Positions 7,086 to 14,205 of a stretch of 22,654 nt of DNA are shown here, in pieces (position 1 is the first letter of the stretch; every line of letters begins with the position of its first letter). Source of the DNA: a virus; the IMG/VR virus record IMGVR_UViG_3300025326_000215, positions 1 through 22,654 of that record. One strand, written 5' to 3'. A model generated the notes under the pieces. That model was not told the origin of the DNA. It did not search any database and saw nothing but the letters and a program-made list of their open reading frames with translations. Both the position numbers and the translations under genes were made by a program.

Positions 7086-7198
7086 GCCGCGGGGGCCCGT
7101 GTCCGCTGTTTCATCCCGGGCCAGGAGACGCGCCCTGTCCGGACGTCTCGTCCGGCACCATGGCGGTCACGAGCCAGCCCGAGCGTAGCACGCCATGA
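7082..7198 (+). CDS. Microprotein (38 aa) filling the adaptor-nozzle gap
   Basis: GTG 7082 overlaps the adaptor's TGA (GTGA), and the frame's TGA at 7196-7198 overlaps ATG 7195 of the nozzle gene (ATGA). Otherwise this interval would be the longest gap in the window (109 bases). The product is rich in Pro, Gly, Ser and Cys, has no hydrophobic segment and matches no family I know. Both junctions have the overlap pattern seen throughout the operon, which is the main support. It could instead be a translational relay whose product matters little, or a chance frame. Confidence 0.5.
   Translation: MSRGGPCPLFHPGPGDAPCPDVSSGTMAVTSQPERSTP
7139..7155. other. Short perfect hairpin
   Basis: CCGGACG-TCT-CGTCCGG forms a 7-bp, G+C-rich stem with a 3-base loop. 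No T-run follows, so it is not a canonical intrinsic terminator. It lies about 40 bases before the nozzle gene and could pause transcription, protect an mRNA end or be an incidental product of G+C-rich sequence. Confidence 0.35.
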
Positions 7199-8751
7199 GC
7201 ATGACGCCAAGGATGTTGCAGCAGCGCGGCGGTGGCGCACGGCGCCCGTCCGCGGGGCCGCGCTGGCAGGAGTTCGAGGCGTTCCGGCGGGGGATGAACC
7301 AGGTCGATGCGCGCACGGCCATCGCCGATGATGAGGCGTACTGGCTCGAGAACATGATCCCGATCGGGGCGGGCGCGCTCCAGGTCCTGAACGGGCCGGG
7401 TGACGCCGTCGCGACCATCAGCGTCGGGATCGCCTCGCTCTGGGGCTTCACGCTGAACGGCGCGCCGGTGCATATCGCGATCAACCGGGACGGCTCGGTG
7501 ACGCAGGTCACGCCAGGCGGGGCGACGACGAACGTCGCGACGGCGAACAGCGTCGATCCGAGCGACGCCGTCTGCACGATCTGGCGCGGCACCACGATCC
7601 TGATCCTCTCCTCGCTCGGCTACGTTTCCTGGGACGGCACGACGTTCACCGTGATCTCGACGACGCAAACCGGCGCCGCGCTCGTGGTGGGGCAGGGGCG
7701 CGCCTGGCTCATCAGCGAGCGCACGATCACCTACACGGCGCCGAACACGTACAACGACTTCACGGCCGGGAACGGCGCGGGCTCGACGATCCTGACGGAC
7801 GAGGCGTTCGACGGGAACGTCGTCGCGGCGGTCTCGGCCCTCGAGCAGATCTGGCTCGTCGGCAACGCCTCCGTGGAGGCGCTGTCGAATGTCTCCTCCT
7901 CCGGGACTGCGCCGAACGTGGTCACGGTGTTCGCCCTGACGAACATCGTCCCGACGATCGGCACGACCTCGCCGCAGTCGCTCCGCGGGTACTTCCGCGC
8001 GCTCACGTTCCTCGCGCCCTACGGGGCCTACGCGCTCTCCGGGGTGACGCCGCAGCAGCTCTCGGAGAAGCTCGACGGCCTGTTCCCGTCCCTGACCATT
8101 GACGACACCGTGTCCGCGTGCGTGGCGATCGTCAAGAACCTCCTCTGCCTGATCTACCGGGTCCAGTACACGGGCCAGGCGCTGGCGAACGGGGCCGGGC
8201 CGATCTCGCTGCTCCTCGTGTTCAACAAGGGCCGCTGGTGCCTGGCCTATCAGGGCGCGGTGACCTGGGTCACGACGCTGATCGTCGGGGGCGTGGCGCA
8301 GGCGTGGGCCACGGACGGCACCACGATCTTTCGCCTGTTCGGCGCGGCGGATACGGTGGACGTGACGGCGAAGATGGTGTCCAAGCTCCACAGCTTCGGC
8401 TCCTCGATGAGCGGCAAGTTCGTGACGCGCGCCGCCGTCGAGGTCGAGTCCTCGCGGCCGATCAGCCCGACGCTGACGATCGACTCGCTCTACAAGAGCG
8501 AGGCGGTCACGCTCACGACCACGGCCGAGCTGACGTGGCAGACGACGGCGGGCGGGATCATCACGTTCATCAACGCGGGCGGGCAGGACCTCGCGTGGCA
8601 GACGCAGGGGCCGACCGCCTCGCGCGTCCGGAGCGCGATGTACGGCACCTACATCGGCTGGACCTATCAAGTCACCGGGCCGCCGCACCGCATCCAGAAG
8701 TTCGCGCTCGAAGTCGTGCCGGCCCGGGTGACGGAGACGAGGCAAAAATGA
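7195..8751 (+). CDS. Tail nozzle/hub protein of short-tailed phage
   Basis: The 518-aa protein opens with a basic, disordered stretch. A segment then reads FRRGMNQVDARTAIADDEAY and WLENMIPIGAGALQVLNGPG. This 'G.N......i.d.EA.wleN..p...G.L....G' layout is typical of podovirus nozzle proteins (P22 gp10 / T7 gp12 functional class), which form the lower tail tube and plug DNA. The body consists of repeated beta strands consistent with a propeller, such as AVCTIWRGTTILILSSLGYV and ALEQIWLVGNASVEALS. It lies directly after the adaptor and before the fibre-like gene, as expected. Length fits the class. Subfamily is not resolved. Confidence 0.65.
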   Translation: MSMTPRMLQQRGGGARRPSAGPRWQEFEAFRRGMNQVDARTAIADDEAYWLENMIPIGAGALQVLNGPGDAVATISVGIASLWGFTLNGAPVHIAINRDGSVTQVTPGGATTNVATANSVDPSDAVCTIWRGTTILILSSLGYVSWDGTTFTVISTTQTGAALVVGQGRAWLISERTITYTAPNTYNDFTAGNGAGSTILTDEAFDGNVVAAVSALEQIWLVGNASVEALSNVSSSGTAPNVVTVFALTNIVPTIGTTSPQSLRGYFRALTFLAPYGAYALSGVTPQQLSEKLDGLFPSLTIDDTVSACVAIVKNLLCLIYRVQYTGQALANGAGPISLLLVFNKGRWCLAYQGAVTWVTTLIVGGVAQAWATDGTTIFRLFGAADTVDVTAKMVSKLHSFGSSMSGKFVTRAAVEVESSRPISPTLTIDSLYKSEAVTLTTTAELTWQTTAGGIITFINAGGQDLAWQTQGPTASRVRSAMYGTYIGWTYQVTGPPHRIQKFALEVVPARVTETRQK

Positions 8752-9944
8752 GGCGCTGGGGACTCGCCGCACTGCTCGTCGTCGGACTGCTGACGCTGCT
8801 GTTCCGGCCGCCCGCGCTCCTCGGCCAGTCGGGCGGGCCGTTCATTCGCGCGACGTGCTCGCAGATCAACAGCCCGACGACGGGCGAGTCGGTCTGCTTC
8901 AACTCGACGCGCGGCGAGTGGCAGACATGGACCGGCAGCGCGTGGGTCGCGATTTCCGGGGCCAGTAACAGCGTCATGAACGGCGTGCTGTTCGTCACGG
9001 CGACCGGCACGACGACGAACGCCGGGTTTCTGTTCGACGGGACCAATCTCTTCCTCCCCTCCGGCGGCGTCGTCAACTGGGCGAACGGTGACGTGACGCT
9101 CACCCACAGCGCCAATGCCCTGACGCTCGCGGGCGGCCCCCTCCTCCTCCCCGACGGCACGGCAGCGGCGCCGAGCGTGGCACGAGACACCGACCCGGCA
9201 ACGGGAATGTATTTCCTTGGGACGGTGCCCAATACTGTGCTTGCTTTTGCCACAGAGGGCGTACAACGGCTAACCATCTCAGCTACTGTTACCACTTTCG
9301 ATGCTCTGCGAATGGGAATCAGCACTGGAGACGTCTGGCTCTCTCGCGCCGCCGCCGGCCACGCGAAAGTCACGACGGATGGGAGCACGCTGGGGACGTG
9401 GAGCGCCTCGGTCCTCTACGCCGATGGGGCCAAGGTCACCGCCGGCTCGGGCACGGGCGTCACCGTCAACGAGACCGCCACCGTGCGATCGGTCGTCTAC
9501 AAAGTGACCGTCCTCTCGACCAACTGCATCGCCGCCGCCGTGACCTGCGATCTCACCATCGCCACACTCCCGGCCAAGACGTTCCTCAAGAGCGTGTTCG
9601 TGGACCTCACGACGACCTACGCCTGCACCGCGACCTGCACGACCGCGACGCTCTCGGGCACGCTCGGCACGACTGCGGGCGGCACGCAACTGCTGGCCTC
9701 GATGGACCTCGACGCCGCGACCACGCAGTTCGGCGACGCGGACGCGGAGCTCGGCGCCACGATGAACGCCGCCGCCCGGAGCGCGAACGGCGCGCTGTTC
9801 AACGGCGTGCTGATGTCGTGGAGCGCGACGACGACGGTGACGTACCGGATCACGAGCGGCACGGGCAACCTCGGGGACGGGGCGGCGACGAACCTGAGCC
9901 AGGGGGCGATGGTGTTCTACCTCGTCACGGAGGTGTTCCCATGA
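8748..9944 (+). CDS. Tail fibre/spike-like protein with N-terminal signal/anchor
   Basis: The ATG overlaps the nozzle stop (ATGA). Residues 1-27 form a signal peptide or anchor: MRRWG, the hydrophobic core LAALLVVGLLTLLF, then PPALLGQ. The body (398 aa in all) looks fibre-like: CFNSTRGEWQTWTGSAWVAI, LTHSANALTLAGG, and APSVARDTDPATGMYF followed by TEGVQRLTIS, a block common in phage fibres. The C-terminal part is threonine-rich with several cysteines (for example YACTATCTT). Fibres normally recognise the host receptor, but export signals are not expected on them. Bases about 9190-9340 are clearly less G+C-rich than the flanks, suggesting a swapped segment. It could be a secreted surface protein built from fibre modules. 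Confidence 0.65.
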   Translation: MRRWGLAALLVVGLLTLLFRPPALLGQSGGPFIRATCSQINSPTTGESVCFNSTRGEWQTWTGSAWVAISGASNSVMNGVLFVTATGTTTNAGFLFDGTNLFLPSGGVVNWANGDVTLTHSANALTLAGGPLLLPDGTAAAPSVARDTDPATGMYFLGTVPNTVLAFATEGVQRLTISATVTTFDALRMGISTGDVWLSRAAAGHAKVTTDGSTLGTWSASVLYADGAKVTAGSGTGVTVNETATVRSVVYKVTVLSTNCIAAAVTCDLTIATLPAKTFLKSVFVDLTTTYACTATCTTATLSGTLGTTAGGTQLLASMDLDAATTQFGDADAELGATMNAAARSANGALFNGVLMSWSATTTVTYRITSGTGNLGDGAATNLSQGAMVFYLVTEVFP

Positions 9945-10225
9945 TCCGCTGGGCGCTCGCCGTGCTGCTGCTGGCCGCGCCCGCCTGGGCCGGCTCCTTC
10001 ACGATCACGACGACGCCCGAGCAGGACCGGGCGCTCGCGGCGCGCGCGACCCGCGAGGGCATCACGGTGGAGGCGCTGGTGCGCGGACACGTGCTGAATG
10101 GCCTCGTGAATCCGGCGCGCGCCGCGCTGGAGCAGCAGCGCGAGCGGACGTACCGCGAGAAACTCGACGTCTTGCCGCCCGCCACGCGCGCGCGCGTCCT
10201 GCAAGAGCTGGGCGTGAGCGAATGA
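9941..10225 (+). CDS. Small secreted protein, phage fibre-neighbour type
   Basis: The gene overlaps the preceding stop (ATGA). MIRWALAVLLLAAPAWA is a classic Sec signal peptide with an AWA-G cleavage site near residue 17. The mature 77-aa part begins FTITTTPEQDRALAARATRE and is otherwise helical. Small phage proteins with a 'FTITTTpEQD.AL...A...g' start are common next to tail-fibre genes, usually without a signal peptide as far as I know, and have no known function. The signal peptide therefore looks like an addition to a standard cytoplasmic phage module. Role unknown. Confidence 0.7.
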   Translation: MIRWALAVLLLAAPAWAGSFTITTTPEQDRALAARATREGITVEALVRGHVLNGLVNPARAALEQQRERTYREKLDVLPPATRARVLQELGVSE

Positions 10226-10434
10226 TGAGGCGGCCCGGGCTGAGGCTCCTGCTAATCGCGCTCCTCCTGGTCGGGTGCGCCGCGCCAGCGTGGCAGAAAG
10301 CGCCCGTCACCGAGACGCCCTACGACCAGCAACTCGACGAGCTGAACGCGCAGCTCTGCAAGGAGCGCGGCGGCCAGTGGGTCCGCGTCGATCCCGGCGG
10401 GCGGTGGGACTGCCTCGTCGTGAACCGGCCATGA
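10222..10434 (+). CDS. Small lipoprotein (70 aa)
   Basis: MMRRPGLRLLLIALLLVGC is a lipoprotein signal with lipobox LVGC (Cys19). The mature protein is only about 52 residues and contains two more cysteines (QLCKERGG and WDCLVVNRP) that could form a disulfide. Alanine after the lipidated cysteine suggests outer-membrane sorting in a diderm host. It overlaps both neighbours by ATGA. It is too poor in proline for a typical Rz1 spanin and far from the lysozyme. It could block superinfection or anchor a partner at the cell surface, which is speculation. Confidence 0.7.
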   Translation: MMRRPGLRLLLIALLLVGCAAPAWQKAPVTETPYDQQLDELNAQLCKERGGQWVRVDPGGRWDCLVVNRP

Positions 10435-10838
10435 CGCAGCTCGACGCGCTCCGCCAGGCCGTCCTCGAGTGCCAGCAGTTCCCCTACCGAGCCGAGCAGC
10501 CGGGGAGCGACCTCTGGCAGAGTCCGAAAGAGACGGAGCACTACGGCAACGGCGATTGCGAGGATGCGGCGGTGTGGACGATCGCCCGCACCTGGGCGCT
10601 CGTCGAGGGCGCGGAGCTCTGCCTCGTCGCCGGCGTGCTCGCGGGCGGCGTCGGCCACGCCTGGGTCGAGCTCGTGGACGGTGCCGAGACCTGGTGGGCG
10701 GACCCGACGCCCGGGTGGGGCGCGCTCGTCCACCCGCCGGGCTGGTTCCAGGGCCGGACGCCGCGCTTCGCCTACCGCTGGAACGGGAGCTTGTTCCTCG
10801 ATAAGTTCGCCTACACCACCCCCGGGAGGGTCTCGTGA
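10431..10838 (+). CDS. Transglutaminase-like cysteine protease fold protein
   Basis: The 135-aa protein shows a transglutaminase-like triad in order: Cys43 in GNGDCEDAAVW, His76 in GVGHAWVEL and Asp91 in WWADPT. In this superfamily the triad acts as a cysteine peptidase, amidase or, less often, a cross-linker; bacterial members frequently process envelope or polypeptide substrates. There is no signal peptide, so it should act in the cytoplasm or on assembling virions unless exported another way. ATGA overlap with the lipoprotein and GTGA with the next gene place it in the same translational chain as the secreted proteins. Fold and triad are convincing; substrate is unknown. Confidence 0.75.
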   Translation: MTQLDALRQAVLECQQFPYRAEQPGSDLWQSPKETEHYGNGDCEDAAVWTIARTWALVEGAELCLVAGVLAGGVGHAWVELVDGAETWWADPTPGWGALVHPPGWFQGRTPRFAYRWNGSLFLDKFAYTTPGRVS

Positions 10839-11017
10839 ACGGCGGTCTCGTCGATCGCTGGCTGGTGCGCCTCGTCGCCGTCATACTGCTCGTGGCCGGC
10901 GTCGTCCTCGCCGCGCGCGAGATCGCCGACTGGATGATCTGGCGCCGGGACGTGAACATGGCGATTCAACAACTCGCGCAACGCCTGGCCGCGCCACCGA
11001 CGGGAGGGACGAAGTGA
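10835..11017 (+). CDS. Single-pass membrane peptide (60 aa)
   Basis: GTG 10835 overlaps the preceding stop (GTGA), and its TGA overlaps the next ATG (TGATG). One hydrophobic segment (LVRLVAVILLVAGVVLA) is followed by a charged amphipathic region (REIADWMIWRRDVNMAIQQL). It could be a small holin-like, pore-accessory or anchor peptide. I see no family motif. Its place between a transglutaminase-like gene and a fibre-like gene gives no firm clue. Confidence 0.6.
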   Translation: MNGGLVDRWLVRLVAVILLVAGVVLAAREIADWMIWRRDVNMAIQQLAQRLAAPPTGGTK

Positions 11018-12015
11018 TGCGACGCTACTGGCCGCTCTGGCTCCTGCTCCTGGCGCTGCCGTTCCGGGCCGATGCCACCGGCACGCTCAGTGTCCCCAAC
11101 ACCTTCGGCGGACTCGCCGCGGGCGCGCACAACGTCTCGCTGATCGACGACAACTTCACATCCGTGGAGAACTACGTCAACAACCGCGAAGTCACGGCGG
11201 ATGTCCTCGCCAATCGCCCCGCGGCGTCCACGGCGGGCCGCTGGTACTTCGCTACGGACACCTCCACGCTCTATCTCGACACGGGCTCGACGTGGCTGAC
11301 GATCTCGCAGGCCAGCACCGTGTCGGGTATCCATCGCGTGGCGAGTCTGACGGGGACGAACAACGCGGGGACGCCGGCCAGTCAGTACGACCTCACGGCC
11401 GGGGCCGTGGTGCTCCGGAATCCTACGGATGGCTCGATCATCGTGCGGACCAACCCCGGGACACTCACGGTCAATCTCGCCACGACCGGCGCCAACGGGC
11501 TCGACACGGGCGCGCAGGCAACGGCCTTCTATAACCTCTATTACATCTGGAACGGGACGACGCTCTCGACGGTCGCCTCACTCGCGGACGCGAGCGCTGG
11601 CCCGTCGCTGCCCTCCGGCTACACGTTCTGGGCCTGGGCCACCACGATCCGCTCGACGGCCTCGCTCGCCAACAGCTACGTGCGCGGCTGCCGGGTCTAC
11701 TGGCAGGAGGCGCGGCAGCTCATCATCAACAGCACTGGGACCGGCGAGACGACGGTCAGCGTCGCGACGCTCACCGCGCCGAACGCGAAGAGTACCGCGT
11801 TGTTCCTGGACGCCGCGTCCGGGGGCGGCACCTCCACCACGTTCCTTCGGCTCGTGACGGGCGTCAACTTCATGCAGGCGAGCCGCTATGCGGCGGCCGG
11901 CGGCTTCAATACGCAAGTCTGGCTCCCGAACGTGGGCCAGCAATTCCTCTACCAGCGCGGGGCCGGTGACGCCTTCGATATCTGGCACGCTGGGTATGGA
12001 TTCTGCGATGATTGA
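11017..12015 (+). CDS. Second fibre-like protein with signal peptide
   Basis: MRRYWPLWLLLLALPFRADA is a signal peptide with an ADA-T cleavage site near residue 20. The mature part (312 aa) starts like phage fibre N-termini (TLSVPNTFGGLAAG, then DDNFTSVENYVNN). It continues with RPAASTAGRWYFATDTSTLY and LDTGSTWLTIS, a module very common in tail fibres, then a threonine/alanine-rich beta region. The likely role is a surface-exposed appendage, but the signal peptide argues for export. With the gene at 8748 this makes two exported fibre-like proteins in one operon. It starts by TGATG overlap with the membrane peptide. Confidence 0.65.
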   Translation: MRRYWPLWLLLLALPFRADATGTLSVPNTFGGLAAGAHNVSLIDDNFTSVENYVNNREVTADVLANRPAASTAGRWYFATDTSTLYLDTGSTWLTISQASTVSGIHRVASLTGTNNAGTPASQYDLTAGAVVLRNPTDGSIIVRTNPGTLTVNLATTGANGLDTGAQATAFYNLYYIWNGTTLSTVASLADASAGPSLPSGYTFWAWATTIRSTASLANSYVRGCRVYWQEARQLIINSTGTGETTVSVATLTAPNAKSTALFLDAASGGGTSTTFLRLVTGVNFMQASRYAAAGGFNTQVWLPNVGQQFLYQRGAGDAFDIWHAGYGFCDD

Positions 12016-12062
12016 GCGACGTGCTGACCGGACTCCTCGCGCTGCTGCTGGCAGGAGGACTC

Positions 12063-13529
12063 ATGGCTGACAGCCTCTTCGGTGATCTCGGCCTGGACGA
12101 GCAGACTCCGACCGTGCTCGACTTCCTCGGGCAAGAAACTCCCCTCGCGTTTCGTGCGGAGCCCGCGCTACCGACTGGCGGCCCCGTGGCCGGTGGCACC
12201 GCACCCGCAACGGTGGCCGGCGAAGGCACGACCGCGGCGGGTGAGGCGGCGGCCGGCGCGGCGGGGGGGTTGCTGCGTCGCGGCGGTGCTGAGGGTGACA
12301 GCGCGCTCCAGTCAATTCTGAGGGGACTCGACGTCGCGTCGGACCCGACGATCAGGGATCTCATCGCGAAGATGCTCTCCGGGGGAGGACCACCCGGTCT
12401 CACGATGGACCAGTTGTTTGCCGACTTCCCGCAGACGATCATCGGGCCATCCGGGCTCGGCCCGGGAGACATCGACCTCGCCACGGCCGCCGAACAGGGT
12501 TTGACAGGGGCGGAGGGCTGGTCGGGGTTGTCGGGCTCCTCCATCCTGCCGTACCTCGGTGCCGTCGGTGCTGGCCTGTCGAGCGGTGGCGAGTTCCCTG
12601 CGGCCGGCGCGGCGCAGATGGAACTCATCAATCTGCTGGCGACGTACTTCGGTGGCGGGGTCCCGGGGCTCTCCATCGCGACGGGTGTTGCGTCCGCGTT
12701 CGCGCCGAAGATCTTCGAGTCCAAGCCGTCGTCGCTCCAGAAGAAGCAGGCGAACACGCAGTTCGCCTCCGACCTCGGCAAGCAGATGATCGTCGATCTG
12801 CAAGAGGCGACGACGCCGGAGGAGCTGGCGCAGGTGCTCCAGTCCTACAGCTCCGGCCAGTACCCGGTGACGTTCCGCTCGGTCCTGGGCGGGGAGAACG
12901 TGCCCACGGTGGACCTGGACCAGATCCTCGGCCCGGACTTCAATGTCGGCGTCGAGGGCATCAACACAGGCGACCTCGGCGGGCAGATCGGGCCGTCGAT
13001 CGCCAACATGGTCCGGTACAACGCGCAGCTCCTGAAGGCCGCGCAGGCCGGGGACCCGGAGGCGGTGGCGCAACTCCAGGGGCGCACCGCGCAGAAGGCG
13101 CGCTACCAATCCGGGATCAAGGCGATTCAGGACGCGGGCATTCCGCTCACGCAGGAGATGCTCCGCGGCATCTACCTGAATGCGATCGGGGACAACGCCT
13201 TCCCGTTCACCGACCGGGCCGGGGCGCTCCAGCGCGTCTCGGAGACGAACCTCATGGATCCGACGCTGGCGGGGCCGGCGTTCGCGGCGCTGAACGCCAT
13301 GGGCGTCCCGATGCCGGCGGGCCAGCGCACGGCGGCCGAGACTCTGGCGCGCACGGCGGTGGGCTCGGCGGCCGGCGGCTTCACGGGTCCCGACGTCGAG
13401 CGCGCCCTGCGGGAGTACCAGACGGCGCTCGGGGCCACGGAACGCGCGGGCACGGAGGGCCTGTCCTGGGATCAGGCGCTCGAGGCGCAGCGGGCGTGGG
13501 AGGATCTGATGCGGTCGGGGAGCGCGTGA
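12063..13529 (+). CDS. Candidate internal virion/ejection protein 1
   Basis: I chose ATG 12063 because AGGAGG (12053-12058) lies four bases upstream. A longer frame from TTG 12012, which overlaps the previous stop, would add a hydrophobic segment (LTGLLALLLAGG) that looks like another signal. The 488-aa protein has an acidic start, an alanine/glycine-rich low-complexity stretch (residues about 38-72), glycine-rich hydrophobic stretches (GAVGAGLSS; GVASAFAPKIF) and a helical C-terminal half with repeated charged helices. Podovirus ejection proteins share these general features (large, Ala/Gly-rich, helical, encoded after tail genes) and form a channel across the cell envelope. No homologous motif is visible; the role is inferred from position. 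Confidence 0.5.
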   Translation: MADSLFGDLGLDEQTPTVLDFLGQETPLAFRAEPALPTGGPVAGGTAPATVAGEGTTAAGEAAAGAAGGLLRRGGAEGDSALQSILRGLDVASDPTIRDLIAKMLSGGGPPGLTMDQLFADFPQTIIGPSGLGPGDIDLATAAEQGLTGAEGWSGLSGSSILPYLGAVGAGLSSGGEFPAAGAAQMELINLLATYFGGGVPGLSIATGVASAFAPKIFESKPSSLQKKQANTQFASDLGKQMIVDLQEATTPEELAQVLQSYSSGQYPVTFRSVLGGENVPTVDLDQILGPDFNVGVEGINTGDLGGQIGPSIANMVRYNAQLLKAAQAGDPEAVAQLQGRTAQKARYQSGIKAIQDAGIPLTQEMLRGIYLNAIGDNAFPFTDRAGALQRVSETNLMDPTLAGPAFAALNAMGVPMPAGQRTAAETLARTAVGSAAGGFTGPDVERALREYQTALGATERAGTEGLSWDQALEAQRAWEDLMRSGSA

Positions 13530-13807
13530 TGGCCTGGACAGACAAGCCGCTCCAGCGCATCAAGGATAGCCGGCAATACCCGATCGTCGAGATCACATGG
13601 CGCGATGCTGCGTGCTACGGTGGCTGGGACTGGGTCGCTCCCTATCGCAAGAAGGGCACGAAAGAGTGCCGCAGTGTTGGCCGCCTGATTCGAGCCGACC
13701 GCAAAGAGCTTGTGATTGTCCAGAGCATTGATGCTGAAGGTCGGGTCTCCGACGGGATCAGCATCCCGCGTTCCTGGACAAGTCGCGTGAGGCGGCTCCG
13801 TGCTTGA
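13529..13807 (+). CDS. Hypothetical small protein (92 aa), lower G+C
   Basis: It starts by TGATG overlap at 13529. The protein is short and basic. It contains IVEITWRDAACYGGWDW, a pattern ('V.V.W.DA....GW') that recurs in small phage and bacterial proteins of unknown function, and VGRLIRADRKELVIVQS, a likely beta pair. The coding sequence is noticeably poorer in G+C than its neighbours, suggesting separate acquisition. It interrupts the run of large internal-protein genes. Confidence 0.65.
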   Translation: MAWTDKPLQRIKDSRQYPIVEITWRDAACYGGWDWVAPYRKKGTKECRSVGRLIRADRKELVIVQSIDAEGRVSDGISIPRSWTSRVRRLRA

Positions 13808-14141
13808 TCCGATCTTGATCGCCTCGGTCCCGCACCGGAACCTGACCGCGTTCCGGGACCTCAGCGGCACCATCGAATCCATGCACCGGGCGATCGCCCA
13901 AGCCGCCTTCGGGCTCACCGGGACGGCCTACCGCATCCTGCCACTGGGGGACGGGCGCGGGGACGCCTCCTGGCTCCAGGCGCTCCAGGCCCAGCACGAG
14001 GCGGCGGCGCAGGCCCTCAGCCTGACGCCCCCGGCGGACCTCTCGTCCTACGATCTGCGGGAGGCGGACCAGTGGGCGAGCTTTACATGGGTGCTCTCCC
14101 AGGACCTAATTCGCTTGCGGGACGCGGCGGGGGTGACCTAG
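13800..14141 (+). CDS. Hypothetical helical protein (113 aa)
   Basis: GTG 13800 begins eight bases before the previous stop, with a GAGG about ten bases upstream. The protein is mostly alpha-helical (for example TIESMHRAIAQAAFG and LQALQAQHEAAAQALS), without hydrophobic membrane segments or cysteines. No family is recognised. The helical, alanine-rich make-up is like the neighbouring candidate internal proteins, so it may be a small virion component. Confidence 0.6.
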   Translation: MLDPILIASVPHRNLTAFRDLSGTIESMHRAIAQAAFGLTGTAYRILPLGDGRGDASWLQALQAQHEAAAQALSLTPPADLSSYDLREADQWASFTWVLSQDLIRLRDAAGVT

Positions 14142-14142
14142 G

Positions 14143-14202
14143 ATGGGTTGGGGCGGAAAGTCGTCTTCTCGGGGCCATTCCGGCCCTCAGGCGGGGGATT
14201 AA
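14143..14202 (+). CDS. Possible 19-aa microprotein
   Basis: A short frame (MGWGGKSSSRGHSGPQAGD) fills the 64-base gap between genes ending at 14141 and starting at 14206, ending three bases before the next ATG. Some phage internal virion proteins begin with a similar Gly/Lys/Ser stretch, so it might be a detached N-terminus of the next gene. It is too short for confidence. Confidence 0.3.
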   Translation: MGWGGKSSSRGHSGPQAGD

Positions 14203-14205
14203 GGC

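Noticed and set aside
7111-8772. 553-codon minus-strand open frame
   Set aside because: It is antisense to the nozzle gene, with the same charged low-complexity composition and no ribosome site or motif.
12012-12062. TTG start that would add a hydrophobic N-terminus to internal protein 1
   Set aside because: AGGAGG directly before ATG 12063 is the stronger signal. The longer form is kept only as an alternative.
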